Shown: one piece after another, positions 12,472 to 26,124 of the stretch | How positions within the stretch are numbered: position 1 is the first letter of the stretch | Layout: each line of letters opens with the position of its first letter | Source of the DNA: Amoebophrya sp. A120 | Lineage: Eukaryota; Sar; Dinophyceae; Syndiniales; Amoebophryaceae | Assembly (NCBI GenBank): GCA_905178155.1 | Contig: CAJINV010000001.1 | Location: 13,142,635-13,206,634 of the forward strand | Reading direction: 5' to 3' | DNA: 64,000 nucleotides | The notes under the pieces: model-generated | Databases searched by the model: none | What the model saw: only the letters and a program-made list of their open reading frames with translations | Told to the model about the DNA's origin: nothing | Position numbers and translations under genes: made by a program

Positions 12472-14253
12472 TTCCCCTACGTAGATGCCAGATTCTTGGT
12501 GCTCACGTGGTCTGTCTTTCGGAGGTGACTCACCCTGAAGATGACCACAAGTCTTCCACACGACAAATCGTCGCCTCAACCCAAAAGTTATCAGCTCACA
12601 CGCAGTTCCTTTCTTCTAGGATCGTCTGTCGCTGAGGCTGACGTTGACAGCAAGAACGTAGCCTTGTTTTATTCGCAGCTGGGTTGTTCTTCGAGGTTAC
12701 ACTTCTTAGTGTCCACCCACGGCGCGAGCTGCTCGCATCGAGAAGCAGAACAGGACACGACCTCAATGGTCGATATCGAGTCTCTAGAACCGGTAAACAG
12801 ACTTCTGACCATTGGCATTGTCCGGCGACAGCGCAGCCTAGTAGTCGAAGATTGCTCGTCGTGGTCTGTTTGCTTTTATTCTGACAAATACGAGCGAAGG
12901 CGAAATCGATGAATTCTGCGAAACTAGCGTCGTGATGTCTACTGCTCATTCATCGACGAATCGAAATCGACGATTAATTTCACTGTGACAGTGTGTACGA
13001 CAACATCTAGTCATCGTTACAACAACTACTTGCCAGTTTTTCTACGTGCTGGCACAACTTCTAATCATTACTTACACTTTTTAGCATGTACATACAGAAA
13101 CAGAATAGCATCGTACACAATCGAGGACATTAGCAAAATTTCTGGTGTCGTGCGACAAGAAGATGAAGAGCGATATCATGAAAATCAGAACTAAATGAAG
13201 GCGGGAGGGTGAGCGTGAGTAAGACTTCTTCTAGTGGTAATGCGAGGCATCACCATCGAACAACTCGAGCTTGCGTGGCGCGTTGGAGATCTTCTGTGTG
13301 TTGGCCTGCGTATTACACAGGCAGTTAATGAACTGATCACTGATTTCAAGGCGATGGTGTTAATCAATGTTATAGAGTTATTGTACTCGTCGAATGCATT
13401 TATCCTGCAAGTTCTTCGTGTTCGTAAGATGGCACTTTGATTTTTTTTCTGGGATTCTGCATGTCAAGACAAAATCAATGACCGAAGCGTGTATTCTAAA
13501 TTTGTGACCATCATCATGCGAACACTTTTAGCGCCGTGAGATCATCATGTCAGAGCAGCTGAGCTGCGCGTCTCGCACCTCTCTTGTTCTTTTTCGCTTT
13601 CCTGTCGCTCATCAAAAGTTGCAAATCCAAATGCACACTCAAAGTGCATGAAATAGAAATTCATTTGTGTGATACTCAAGAAGCAAAAGCACGAGGTAGA
13701 TGACGCAAGAAGAAAGAACAAAAAACTAAAACAGGGTCCAAAGGATAAGGATCTTGATAGACGTTCATCTGTGTAGTGGTAATGTGTTTACAAGCGTCGA
13801 ACTTCGGACGGAACGAGTTTACAATCGACCTGACGCTACGTATTTCTTTTGATTTGAGTTTATTTTTGTCATTGTCTACTTATTCGTTATTTTTGTCATT
13901 GTCTACTTATTCGAATTCGATATTTGTACAATTGGGAGCATACACGGGCAACGGCAAAGTAGAACGCAATAGTCACGAAATCGATAACCCTAACTGTAAT
14001 GTTGTTGAGTTAGAGTTTGAGTACATTTTCATACGGAAAAAGAAAAGCTCATCAAGCACAGTCCGATTTTCTTTTCTCTGGTGTTTCCTTCATCTGAGAA
14101 TGCAAGAAGTGGTGTTTCAGTATTGACTCAATTGCTTGTGCTTAGAACAGGAGAAAGCAGTGCTTAAATTTCTTTTTTTTCACCCGAACAAATTCTTCTC
14201 GGTGATGAAACGCGCCGGATCTTCACGATCGATGGATTCCCATGCGGTGACCT
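12472..14253. other. Intergenic, no gene seen
   Basis: About 1.8 kb upstream of HRD1. Short ORFs on both strands lack coding character. Near 13855-13915 a short direct repeat occurs (TTTGTCATTGTCTACTTATTCG twice). Promoter elements for HRD1 cannot be named from sequence. Confidence 0.45.
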
Positions 14254-17200
14254 CTAGTCTTTCGACTGCAGGCGATCAAATTGTGCAAGCGCCGCGTCAA
14301 GATCTTCTCCTGCCTCTTGAGAGAGTAATTCGTTAGAAGACAGGGAGAGACTGTCACTGCTGCTGCTGCTCAACGAGTTCGGAGGTTTTCGCCGCGCCGC
14401 TTGAGTTTGTGCTGTCTTTGGTGCTGTGTTATCGCCTCGTCCGGCGGCCTCTTCTGCACCCTTTCCTCCCCCTGAAACGCTGCCAGCAAGAACTTCGTCG
14501 CTCGCGACTGCGGCAGCAGCAAGGTCAGAAGCATCTTCGTCAGCGCCCTCGTCTTGTCGTGCGCTGACCGAGGATTCCTTCGAGGATGCGACGCGAAACG
14601 ACGAGGAGCTCGACGAGGAGGAGGATGAACTTGAGGACTTTACCTCAGCGGAGGAATTTCTCTTGCTCAGAACATCATCCTCCGATACACGATCGCGATC
14701 AGGATCACGCGCTGCGACAGACGAAGCGGAAGATGATGAAAATTCACCTCCCGCAGAAGAAGCGCCTAGAATATCATCTTCGTGCAGCCCCCGCGAAGCC
14801 GAAGACGAACTCCGACTGTCTGCCACCAAGGACCTCCTTCCCTCAGCTTTGCTCGGATCATGTCGACCCGTACTACTAGCTTGATCTCCTAGAGCAGCTT
14901 CATTGTGCTCGCCTTCCGTTGCAGCCGACGAGGCTGCGGAAGAACTTTGACCAAGTAGAAAATCTTCGTTGTTCTCTTCCTGTGCTGCTTGTCCTTCCTG
15001 CGCGTTCAGTTCCTGTTCGTCGAGGAGACGAGCAGTCGAAGACTCATCCTCGATATGAACAAATCTTTGCGGCTCGCTCTGTACCTCATCCTCGACGGTG
15101 AATGTCCTGGCTTCCTCTTCGACATCACCGTCCTCAGCTAGACCGGCCCACTCGTCGTCGATTTGCTCTTGCAGATCCGAACCCGACAAGACTTCTGACG
15201 CATGACTTTCCTCGTCTGCGAGCAACTGGCGCCGGAACATCGAGGAAGGTGACGTGGGCGGACTCGATCGGACGACCGACGGTGGACGGGGTGGAGGTCG
15301 CGGTGCCTGCTCGTCCGCGTAGTTTTGCTCGGCGGGGACAAGAATTTGGGTCACGCCACTTACTTTTTCCAGCGCTGTAATGCCGGACGACCCTGCCGGT
15401 ACGAAGAAGGAGCTGCTGCCTTCTTCCGAATCCTTCTCCAACTGATCAGTATTTTCAAGATTTTCAGCATCCTCCGCAAGAGACGGGATTATTTTCAGAG
15501 CGGAAGGCTTGTTTCTGCGCATCGTGGAGCCCCGAGACGTGGAAAATGTTGACGGCGCAACTGGTGGCAAGTAAACGTGCTTTATTGGCTCCTGCTGCAT
15601 TTTATTCCTCGAAGTAGACCGCGACGAGGCTGACAGGGACACAGACAGTCGGGAATTTTCCTTCTCCATCTGTGAGGTGGAAGAATTGTTCTTGTTACCT
15701 GGAGCTGCTCCACCTGCCTCCATCTGCGATGCGTTATGCGCCGCCTGCAAATGGGTGGCTTCTTTGTGCAGGAGCTGCTCGACGAACAAATCGGTGATGA
15801 GACTCTTCGAACTTCGGGCCGATAACACTGAGATGTCCGCCGACAGGGCCTGCGTTTTGAACACGTTCGGAATCTCGTTTCGCGGGTGGCCGTCGTGGAC
15901 CAGCAACGGCTCCGAGTACAACAGGCTGGTGACAGCGTAAAGCGGGTTGAAACCGAGCTCGTCCCGCGACAGCACGTCGTCTAAATCCCGTTCCGCCAGA
16001 AGTTCTTGTTGCTGACTGTGGTCTTTCGTTTCTTTATTTTCCTTGCTACTCGTCCGATCTACTCCAGCAGTCGCGGTCATAATTTCAGCGGTTTTTTTCT
16101 GGTTGAAGCTTTTCGCACCAGTGCCACCATACAGAAATGAGTCCGCGCCACCCTTTATCCTGAGTAAAAACGTACCCACACCAGAGTCAAGATGGGGAAT
16201 CGGCTAGACAAATCCACAAGTTTTGGCTGTTTTGCATGACAAATTCGGATTCGTAGTATAGTGCTGCTTGAGCTAGCTCAGCAGCATCACAGATCTAGCA
16301 TACCATGCTGATTGGAGCATGACAAATTGCAAAACACGACTAGAAAATGCTTCTCATGGAGCTCCGCATGAGAAACATTTTCAGCATGCAGATTTGCATT
16401 ACAACTCTGGTGTGGGTACGTTTTTACTCAGGATACCCTTCACCGCGTTTCGGAAATCGTCGGCAGTGGGCTTTTCCCGATTGGGCGAACGAAGGAGCCT
16501 ATCAAAAATAAAAATGTCTGGGTCTGGAAACTTGTGATGCTGGGTGGCGTCTCATGATGAGGCTACAGATGCTGGCTCAGCATGACAAGTTTCTGAGCTC
16601 CTAGCTGTTGCCTATTGCTATTCTGCATGACAAACTGCGCTTCTGCATCACAGAAAAGCGGAGCTCTTGGGTAACGTGCATGACAGATTTAAGAGTCATG
16701 CCAGACAAGCATGACAAGTTGGATTCTTCCAGACCCAGACACTTTTACAGTTATTAGAGCCGCTCTTCGGAGAGAAGCACCCGATCGAAAAGGTCGGAAA
16801 GCATCAGCTGAATCTCGGCAACGAGGTTGTCGATCAAAAAACTTTTGTTTCTTGCCGCTCCTGATTGATGTTGTCCTGGCTTCTCTTCTCTCAATTGTAC
16901 GACTCGTTTCGGGGAATACAGTTCCTGCTTTTCCTCCAGATAAGCGAGAGAAAACTTCGTCAGCACCTTCTCGAGGAGCTGCTGTAAAATCGCCTGCTCA
17001 CCGAGTGAAACATCTACATTTTCGTCGAGGAAGGCCGTAGTGTCTACAACTCTCGGAGGTGGAGATGAGGACGGATCAGTTGGAAGTTGTGCTGTTCCAG
17101 CTGCAGCTTCATCTTGCGGCACTTCTTTCTCTACTGCTTGCTGCTGGTCTTGCCGATTTGCGGCTGCGCTTCCCCCTATTTCGGTTTGTGGCGAGTTGGT

Positions 17201-20200
17201 CTTGCTTTCGATCGCACTCGACAGAACGATAGACCGGTCGGCCAGTCTTCCCACCGTGCCGTAGCAGAGCCGGCGCTGCAGTGCTTTTCGTGCGAGCGCG
17301 CGGACTTCACTGTGCATAGTTGCTTTGAACGCTTCTGATTTCCATTTCACATCAGCGATTTCGAGTTCCAGTGCTTGTTTGGTGGTCTTCGAACCGGCTA
17401 CGGGGGTGTTCGGATAACTATCCGGGTGGTATTCTTCGCGCAGGATGCGGAGGTTTTCTGACGCTAGTTTTCTGCTTTTGCGCTTCGGAAAGCCGGCGCC
17501 GAGCACCATAGAAGAAGAGCTGGATGCGGCTGAAGAGCTTCCTTCTTCCTCTGTGCTCGAGGGCAAAAAGAACGCTGGTGGTTTTACCACTTCGCTGCTC
17601 TTGCTTCCCTCGTCCGCCGACTCCAGGGCCTGGAGAACCACCCGGCGAATGCAGCGGTCGCTTACACGCAACGACGGTTCCTCACAGGGCTCCTCTGAAA
17701 CGATCGACAACGAATCGGCACCCGCGAGGGAGGAAACCGCATCGGGGTCTTGATCCGGATCAAGAGTGACCGGCTGGTGTAAAATGTTGTCGTGCCCGTC
17801 TGGCTGCAGCACCATGGCGTTATCAGCAGCGACATCCTGATTTTTTCAGAACAAGGAGCAGTCAACAGGAATACCAACACGTGGCATTTCCTATTTTTCT
17901 ACTTTTCGTTTTGGTTTTCCACATGTGTAGTACAAAAACTGAAAAACAGAATGACTGTTGTACCTCTTGCTCTTGCGAGAAGGCTGCGCTGTTTTCGATG
18001 TTGTCCAAATTGAGCTGCAGAGCCACTTTTGCCTCGGATGCCCGCGCGATTTGGATCTGAATGGACTGCAACAGCGAAAAAATCTCTTGCACCTTTTCCC
18101 GGAGCATCTCCTGCGCACTGCGGTCGAGGTCTTCGATCTGATATTAGATAAACGGGTATTGTTCCAACTTCCGTGTTCTTTCTGCAATATACGAGTACTT
18201 ACTGATATTCTAAGATTCTTGCAAGGTCTCATATCATCTCCTCCAAACACAAAAAACATACACGCGCTTTGAGTGGCTGTATTTCTCGCGTCAGTATGTG
18301 CTCAAGCTGCTCGTTGACCGTTTGCATGTCGGGTGAGAAAGCCATGTCCTCCGAAACACGGCGTACGTTGGACAAAGTCGCATCCAATAGAAGTTCCACA
18401 TGATCAGCAGGGCTGGCAGCGGCAAGCTGGCTAGATAACGGGGAAGCAATATCGTCATTCTCCAACTGTGTTGCCTGCTCTTTCATCTCCCTACTTCGTT
18501 TGTCGTGTTCATTGTCTTGGGTAAGACCATGGTACAAAGAATTTGAAGCGAAGTTTTCCGGCGGGATGGTCGGAAGGGAATCGAGCGTGGCCACGGGCTG
18601 TGGGCTGACGGCGGACAAACCCGCTGTCGACACTGCTGGCGCATCACCGGCGGCTGTTGAACTCTGGCCGACCTCGACAGGATCATCTAGACCTTCTCCT
18701 TCATTTTGGTCAACATCTTCGTCCGTTTCATGCACCAGTCGCGCGCCGCTGCTACCGAAGTTTGCTTCGAGAGTCTCGTTCGGTCGGTTTTCGTCCGACT
18801 CTTCGTGCGCCGCCTGCAGCTCATCTCGTGCAGCTACTCGTACTACATCAGATCCTTCCAGATTCCGCTCGGCTTCAGAACCTGCAGGTGAATGTGCGTC
18901 TTGTTCTTTCTTTTCAGTTTCAACCACAGTCACGGTGGCCACTTCCGTTCCTTCTTTACCCTCGCCTAATGGATCTTCTACTTCTGCGTGGTTATTGCCT
19001 TCTTCTTCTTCTCGATCCTCGTACACGCCCTCCGGGTCTCCCTCCTGCCAGCGGAACACGCCGCTTGCTCCTGCTAGTTTGGAACTACCGTTTCGATGCT
19101 TCCGCAGCATGTCCTCGTGCATCTCCGAAAGGCCACTCACACCTGGTAAATCTTTTTCCAGCTCCGTAATTTCATCTTCCACGCCACCTTCTTCAATGGT
19201 CCCCGCCACGATAATCGCATCCGAATTTACTCGTCCAGCAGACGTCTCAACATCATTCGACCCTTGTTCGTCCAGCACAAAATTCTGGTAGTTGCTCGAA
19301 AATACGACCGGCGTCACGCTAGCCCCTGCGTCTTCGTCGTGCGCGGAAAGGATCTGCCTGCCGGTGCTGGAGGAGGAAACGCCCTTGACGTAATCCACGT
19401 CCGGCCCGAGCTCTTCCGCTTGCTTGTGGGAAATCTTGGCCCCGCGTGCAGGAACTGGTACCGCATGGGCATGGGTGTTGGAAGAAGTGCTGGAGTTGGT
19501 CGCCGCGCTGTTTATTGTGATTCCATCAGCGTGGCCCGTTATTTCATCCGCAGCAGCTGTCCCCTGAGGTCGTGAAACTGAAGGCGACGTCGAGGTTCGT
19601 CTTTCGGGGCCATGCACAAAAACCTCTTCTAGCGGGTCAAACGCCGCGTTGCTCTCGCTCCCTTGTGAGGGGGAAGAGATAAACGTTTCCACTGGTGGTC
19701 TCAGGTGCTTGCCAAAATCTGTGGTCCGCGGGGAGAAGCTGTCCGCGGATTTATTCTTCGTCGTTACTGCTGGCTTTCGCTTCTTATTTTTCTTGGAAGC
19801 AGCCCCGTCAGCTGCAGAAATCCGCTGGTCCGGTTGTACTTCTCCCGGCAGCACGTGGACCCGCTCCTCCGGTGAACTGTGCTGGGAGATCAAGTTTTTC
19901 CGCCGGAGCTCCGGCGACCTATTGAAAATTTCGTCGAACTCGCGACGGTCGTCTTCTGTGAGACCGGGCGACCGCTGGCGCCGTTGTTGTACTGCTGTTT
20001 CTTCTTGACTATGATCCGGATCGTCGTCGTCGTCATCGTAGCAGTTTTGATTTAGAAGTCGGCGACCTGCAGCATCGGCTTCATTATTTAGAGTTCTTTG
20101 GTTCTTCTCGTCGCGGTCGCGTAACTGCTTCGCTAGCAGGGCGGAAGGGGAACTACTATACGTCGCTTCTTCGCCCCCTGCTCCGAAGGTATTGATTTCG

Positions 20201-22140
20201 AGACCGCCACTCTGATGCTGCACGAAATGGTCCCGCAACGCGTCGCGAATTAGCGGATCGTCGCTCGTCGGTGCCTTGTTTCGCCTCGGCCCGGCACTCT
20301 GCGGCCGACGCTTTGGTTTCGGCTGTGGCCGTACCGGCGCCTGTATTCGCTCCGCCGCTTTACCACGCGGCGCGCCGGGATAAGTCCCACCTACCGCGGT
20401 CGCGGATTGATGTTTCTTGCTCTTCTTAGCCGCACTTTCCGGCGGCGTCCTACCATCGTCGGTGCCTTCATCGCCTGGCTCATTTCGTTGGTCGAAGGAC
20501 GTTTCAGTCTCACCTTCCACCTCCTCGTGGGGCTCATACGAAGCGCCGCGGCCATCAGCATCCTCCATTACTTCAGGCGGCGGAATAAACTCCAAGTCCG
20601 GCATGTAATCACCAGTGCTGGTACTGCGTTGGAGGAGATCCGCTCGTAAATCCATCACTTCCGCTTCCAGTTGCAGCAGCTCAGCATGCAAAGCCAGTCG
20701 GTCGTCCACTTCTTTCGCGGTGTTCCGTGCCGCCGCGGTCTTCGGTCTTTTGTTTCCACCAGACGATAAACCGCGAGGATTAGCAGTTATCGCAGAAGCG
20801 TTCTTGGGCATAGCAAACCGCTTGGCGGATCCCGGCCTCCTTGGTCCACCACTTCTGCGCCCGCTCGTTCCAGGTTTGCGTCCCAGCGCTTTTCGCAGCG
20901 CTACACTCTCGTCTTGCAGTTTCTGGATCAGCCGGCGCTGCGTCGTGGCGGACAGATTTTTGTCCACCGCCGCCTGCTCTCCGCGCACGACCGGCGGACC
21001 CACTCGGCCATACCGGTAAGCTTGCCGCTGCAGACTCGTCTCCACTTTACGAACCCACGTATGCCCATCGACTTTCGGTGGCTTGGCCGCGTTGGGGTTG
21101 GCGCCGTCATCTTGATCTTCGTCTTGATTCATCTTCTCGTTGTCTACTGTAGAAGTTGCGAGGTGGACACCTGCTGCACTACTTATACCTGCGCCTTTCT
21201 TGGTACTACCCTCAAGCTGGTCTTCGCGAACCTGGTCGAGATCCATCTCGACTTCCTGCAAGCACTTCAAATACGCTTTGTTTGCGTCCGAAGTCCTGCG
21301 CTTCTGCAGCTGCGCCCGCATCAGCCGGTTGCCGGCCTCCAAGTCCCGTAACAACTCCAACGCACGGTCGTCTGCGGAATGAACCCCCCGTGACGGCGAC
21401 AGGGAGCCGCCTCCACGGCCTCCACCGTGTGGCGCAGTTCGTCCCGCTGTGCTCGACGTGGCACCGCCGCTCTGTTGTGTGCCTGCGTCGATTTTATTTC
21501 CCGTTCTGGTGTGCGCGGCTGCTTTATTGCCTTGCACGCCGGGGTCGATCACGACGCTGTAGGAGTACAGCTCCCCGGTGCGCAAACGAATCTCCATCAG
21601 TTCTTGAAAACGGCGAGGGACCTGCGTATTTCAGTTTTAGTATCTTCTTCGGACACAAATCACCATAAATGAAGCATGTACGTCGCGGAGGTGGAATCAG
21701 GAATTAGGATCAGCGGCACCACAAGAACTTAGTGTGAATGACACGACGCACACGGTTGAGCTGCGTTCTTCCATGTAGCTAGAAGCAACAAGTGCATTTA
21801 AACTAGTACGCACCTTTTCCACCGTCCGCACCGTGAGCCGGAGCCCCACTTCCTCTTTCGGCGCGATCCTGACCCCCTGGCTTGGTTGGACGTGAAATCG
21901 GTACAAGGGTACCGGCGGCACATCGAGGATAGGGTCGCCCGAGGGCAGCCTCTCGTGTCCCGCGATCGTGGTGAAACCGTTCTGGCACTCGAGACGCACG
22001 TCAGCGATTTCGATCGGCTGCTTGCTCAGATTTCGCACATACACCGTCTGGTCCGAGCACTTTCCGGTCTTCAAGTTGCTAAACCACAGGCACGGGGGAG
22101 CACATTCGAGTGCCGGCGGCGGGGCCCGCTGGTAAACCAT
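14254..22140 (-). CDS. Giant protein: N-terminal Ig/ASH-like region, long disordered middle, coiled-coil C-terminal half
   Basis: Exons 22140-21814, 21621-18262, 18137-17964, 17836-16757, 16494-16436 and 16150-14254 sum exactly to 2299 codons, two of the junctions being introner excisions. Residues 1-130 (CLWFSNLKTGKCSDQTVYV, RNLSKQPIEIADV) look like an MSP/ASH-type beta sandwich, as found in centrosomal and ciliary proteins; exon 2 opens with its last strands (VPRRFQELMEIRLRTGE). The next 1,000 residues are Ser/Glu/Asp-rich. Exon 3 (AQEMLREKVQEIFSLLQSI, then VALQLNLDNIENSAAF) is strongly helical and faintly tektin-like. The last exon is mostly acidic and poly-Ser. A flagellar or centrosomal structural role is inferred, not shown. 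Confidence 0.75.
16156..16435. mobile_element. Introner 2 (TATCCTGAGTAAAAACG family), 280 bp
   Basis: 31-bp perfect TIR (starts TATCCTGAGTAAAAACGTAC). Perfect TSD CCCTT at 16151-16155 and 16436-16440. Internal TTTGCATGACAAATT and TTTGCATTACAA sit next to the arms. Largest of the set apart from the LINE-swollen copy. Removal plus one TSD joins VKG to GAD in frame. Confidence 0.92.
16500..16756. mobile_element. Introner 3 (TGTCTGGGTCTGGAA family), 257 bp
   Basis: TIR core AATGTCTGGGTCTGGAA with imperfect outer ends starting TATCAAAAATAAAA. Perfect TSD GAGCC at 16495-16499 and 16757-16761. Several internal GCATGACAAxTT copies. Without removal the upstream exon would end at two stop codons (TAATAA) formed by the element's own end. 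Removal gives EERL joined to LRSPN. Sister of introner 12. Confidence 0.9.
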
Positions 22141-23405
22141 TCTGATTCTAGAAGTAGAGGTGCCCGACCAGGCCCGGGGAGCTCAATTTCGTCCTCCAGC
22201 TCCTGACTACAACGAAACAACACTCAGACCGAGTGTAAACGAGGGTGGCCCATATTGGGCAGTGTACAAAACGATGAGCAGGACGAGTCTCCTCCATTTA
22301 ATATTAGCAAGTGGCTCTTACGATAGTGATACAGTGATTGCGAGTAGGTCAAGCGACACATCGAAAAAACGAAAAGCGACTCCATTACAATTACATCGAT
22401 GCTTTCAGGCGATCAAGAAAGAACTCGAGGGGAGGACGATTGTCGTGCGAATAGAACAAACGATAGTTGCTCTCAATAAATTGAAACTCATGAACCTCCA
22501 AGCAAGGCAGGGCGAAGAGCAATGAAGAAGCCACAGAGAGAACAAATGTAACGCTCTGTCTCCATCGCACTTGCATGCTGTTACGCATGGCGGACGCTCT
22601 GCAATATGATGATCGGAGTCGGACTGAATTTGCAGCCTTTCAATATTTATATTTTTTCATCCAACCAGCTATATTGTCGCGATACCTATAGTCGTTGTAG
22701 CAACAAACTTTCTTGTTGTAGTGGGAAACCATCAACAGAAAAAGGTCGTCCTCGTTGTCGTCCAGGTCCAGGAAAATAAAGTAAAAACCAATAAGTCATA
22801 AACGACTCAAAATTATGTCGTCGGCGATCTCTATCAAAATGAAGGAAGCACAGCAAAAATAAACTATAACTAGCCAAAGTTTAACATCGAGGATACTAGC
22901 TGCTAGTACAACTTCTATACTCAGAGGATACAACCTCCGTACTCAGAGTCACAGACCACAGCAGTCGCAGTCATGAAAAAAGCAGCCAATCGTTGAGAGA
23001 GAGTATTTAGCTTGGAAGATTCCTCAGCAACGACAGCGTGGGCTTTCTTGCAAAGTCATGGTCAACAGCAACACCGTAGTCCTGACGATGCAAACCAAGA
23101 ATTATTTTTATTTCAACATGATCATAGTACAAATCAGATTCAAGAATTCGTAGTCGCGATACAAGGAGACGATATCATAAAATAATGCCGATTTCCGGCA
23201 CCGCGCTTGATGTCGTGCGTTGACAGACGGTGCCGGACTTCGTAAGCATGTGGACTTTCTGCCAGCACTTGAATCAGCTTGGTGTACACTTTCTGTGAAA
23301 CGAAAACGCAAACAACATTAACATAAGTATCGATATGTACATAGATTTGCTGGAATCAACATTTTCGCTAAACTAATGACGAACATAATTTGATGACAGT
23401 TCTCT
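22141..23405. other. Intergenic, one exon-like stretch
   Basis: About 1.26 kb with no convincing gene. Minus-strand 23292-23158 reads KVYTKLIQVLAESPHAYEV after an AG acceptor and could be an orphan exon, but I found no partner. The rest is AT-rich. Confidence 0.4.
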
Positions 23406-26007
23406 TCAGAACTGGTCAAACCAGGCGGGTCTTCCTTGGCGGCGCTGCTTCTGCTCTTCGCGTTTCCGCTTCTGGACAAAGGGGTCACCAAAGGGCCAGA
23501 ACTTGTAACGCTCCGGGAAGTACTTTCGTTCGATCTCTTCGCGGAGGCTTTGCTTCTTCTGCTCATCGTCGCTGTCGCTATCATCGTCTTTCTTCTCTTT
23601 CCCCAGATCCGCACCGTTATTGTACTGTTCGCGCTTCTCGGGGTCCGACAGAGTTTGGTACGCCAGGGCAACACGCTGGAACGCCCTGTGGTTCGGGGGA
23701 GTTTGTTCGTTGCACAACATTGCTTGCTATAGACACATTCAAGACTTTGATTTAAAACCTGCACTAAAGTGCCTAATTCTAACGTTACGCATAGCAAAGC
23801 ATGGAAGAGGAAGATGTCTTCAAAAAAAAAGACAACCTCCAACAAAATTTCTTTACCTCGTACTCCCTCCTTCTTTGTCCGGGTGGTATTTCAAAGATAA
23901 CACGCGGTACGCTCGCTTAAGCTGCTTTTCCGTGGCATCCTGGGATACGCCCAAAACCGCGTAGTGGTCCTTTTCGTTGGCAATGTCGCCCTCGCCGGCC
24001 GCCTCCGCCCACGTGCCCAGCTTCTGCTCCGAGAACATGCCAGTCGTTTGGAACGTAACACCGCCGCCGCGACGCTGCATCGCGTGCGCGCGTACTAGCC
24101 AGTCGAGCAGGTGCTCCCAGTCGCGGCCCAAACCCATCAGGGTCTCGTATGGCGCTCTCAACTGTTACATTCTCAACTGTTACATGATTTGTCATGCAAA
24201 TTTACCACCAAGATCGCCACGATTAAGCTGCTTCGCATGACAAATATCCGAAGGGCTAAACAGCATGTAAATCTGTGCCAAATCTGTAATGCAAAAGGCG
24301 CAATCTTGTCCCTTTCACTTTCGCGGTTCTTGCATTACAAATTCATGTAACAGTTGAGAATGTAACAATTGAGAGTCCCATATCTCGAAACTCTGGATTG
24401 CGTCCTTGGCACGACCTGAAGGAAAAAAGAAACGGTCAGGGAAATTCACGACTCCCACCTCGTCTTGAGGAACTTGTTCATCAAGTGCAGAGGGATACAA
24501 GTTCAAGTACTTACAACTACGGAAACCACAAGCAAAATACACTTCAGTCAGAGCACCAAAGCGAACAAGGGTACAACTTCATCAACCTACCAGCGTCCAT
24601 CTGCACGACGCCCTTTCTGAATAGCGCCCTTTTGTATTTTGGAAACAGACCGAGCGCGTGGTCCAAATCGTCTAACGCCTTTCCGAATTCACGCATCCGG
24701 CGGTAGGAGCCTGCGCGCGCGGCGAACAGCTCCGCCCGCGCCCACTTATCGTCCTCGAACTTCGTGGCGCCCTGAATGGCCATGTCGTACCACTTAATCG
24801 CATCCTCGAACAGCCCGCGCGAATAGGCGTCCATCGCCCGTCGTTCCCCACGCTCCTTTTCTTTCCAGAAGTTCACGCGTCGCTTTGCCTCCTCGCGCGC
24901 CCATACTCCGTGTGGATTCAGCTTTTTCTCCGGGTGTGCTGTGCTGGTGGTACTAGCGACTGAGGATGCCTCCTTCTCTACTCCTGTTGTGACACTACTG
25001 CTCTCCAGTAAGCTCGGCACGTCTTCTGCAACGGTTTTCAGAAGAGACAGAGCTTTCTCCTTGTCGGCCGTTTCCGTAGCGCTCCGCAGGGAGAATCTGG
25101 CGTGCCACAGAGCGGCAGCGGTGCTGTCTGGGTAGAGTTTGATCGCAACCGCCGCTTCTCGGGCCGCCTCGACCTCCCGTCGCGTGCGCAGTAACGCTGG
25201 AATCAGGGTCAGACGCAACCGGAGGTTGTCCAAAGAGCAGCTGTCGTCGGTTCCCTGCGTGATCAGCGTCCGCAGCTCGTGCACGCCCTTCACGACCGCC
25301 TTGATGCTGCCGTCGGATTCGCACAGGACCGCGGCATCCTGCGCACGGACGCCGAGGGTGCCGCGCCGTAACACGTCCGAGGGGCCGGACACAATAAAAG
25401 CGGGCATTCCCGTCCCGACTGCATTCTGCTCTGTCTTGTCCTTCTGCTCTGCGGGCTCCGTGTCCTCACTTTTCTGTTCAACCTCGACCTTTTTATTCTC
25501 TGACGACGGTGACGATGAAGCTCCTGCCGTGGCTTCTCCACGATCGCTGGGTGTAGGACGAGGTGCCACTACGCGCGTGGGCTGCACGCGACTTTTCAAG
25601 GACTTAACTAGAACGTCGTGGGCACTCTGTGCCGCCAGCAATTCGTCCCTGTTTCCGAAGGAGTCGCGCTTCTGTGCCCGCAGGGCCACCGCGAAAACGT
25701 CGGCGAGTGCTACGGTCCGAGACGGTTTGTTGCTTGCTACTGTTGATGATACGGGGGCGGTGACATTGTCACTGACTAATTCTGGAGAGGTGCTGGACTC
25801 CACCGCCATCGGATCGTCGACGGGCTCCGCATCGGTGCTCTTTTTATCGGTGAAGGGCGAGGTATCCTTTTCGCTAGCGACCGTTGAACTAACGTCATCC
25901 TCCTCGACCATGCCCAACTTTTCCAGGGAAAGCCCAAGTGACCGCGCGCACTTCGCGAGTGGCCCCTCGGCGGACCCCGAAGAATCGCTGCCGCTTGCGG
26001 GATTCAT
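23406..26007 (-). CDS. TPR and J-domain co-chaperone (DnaJ family, DNAJC7/DNAJC3-like layout)
   Basis: Exons 26007-24591, 24415-24383, 24142-23864 and 23722-23406 sum to 682 codons. J-domain proteins stimulate Hsp70 ATPase activity; TPR repeats dock Hsp70/Hsp90 tails. Residues about 370-520 contain TPR-like helix pairs ([52 protein letters not shown]). The J domain spans about 538-605: [20 protein letters not shown], the HPD motif in [10 protein letters not shown], then [15 protein letters not shown] basic tail ends PAWFDQF. The first 200 residues are acidic and disordered. No signal peptide, so a cytosolic DNAJC7-like role fits better than the ER P58IPK. An introner splits the last TPR (SFE|TLMG). 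Confidence 0.9.
24148..24382. mobile_element. Introner 5 (GTTACATTCTCAAC family), 235 bp, in the J-domain gene
   Basis: Starts TATGGCGCTCTCAACTGTTA; right arm is its inverse with few mismatches. Perfect TSD TCTCG at 24143-24147 and 24383-24387. Internal GCTGCTTCGCATGACAAAT and CTTGCATTACAAATTCATG. Excision with one TSD copy closes the 681-residue frame. Confidence 0.92.
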
Positions 26008-26124
26008 GTTCTCGATCTGTAGTAGATTTCGTACGTGTGATTCCCATTAGTCCTTTGCCTTTCAGATAGATAAAAGTGTTTATTACGAAGATTATTGGGC
26101 GATAATTTCCCGTCCATTGCAGGG

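Noticed and set aside
16754-16756. True stop codon ending a separate gene at 16754
   Set aside because: The TAA belongs to the introner's own end (TA plus arm); removing the element with its TSD restores the frame and total length.
18500-21668. Plus-strand ORFs of up to 263 codons opposite the giant gene
   Set aside because: Shadow frames of the 3.4 kb minus-strand exon 2, which itself fits the full splice model.
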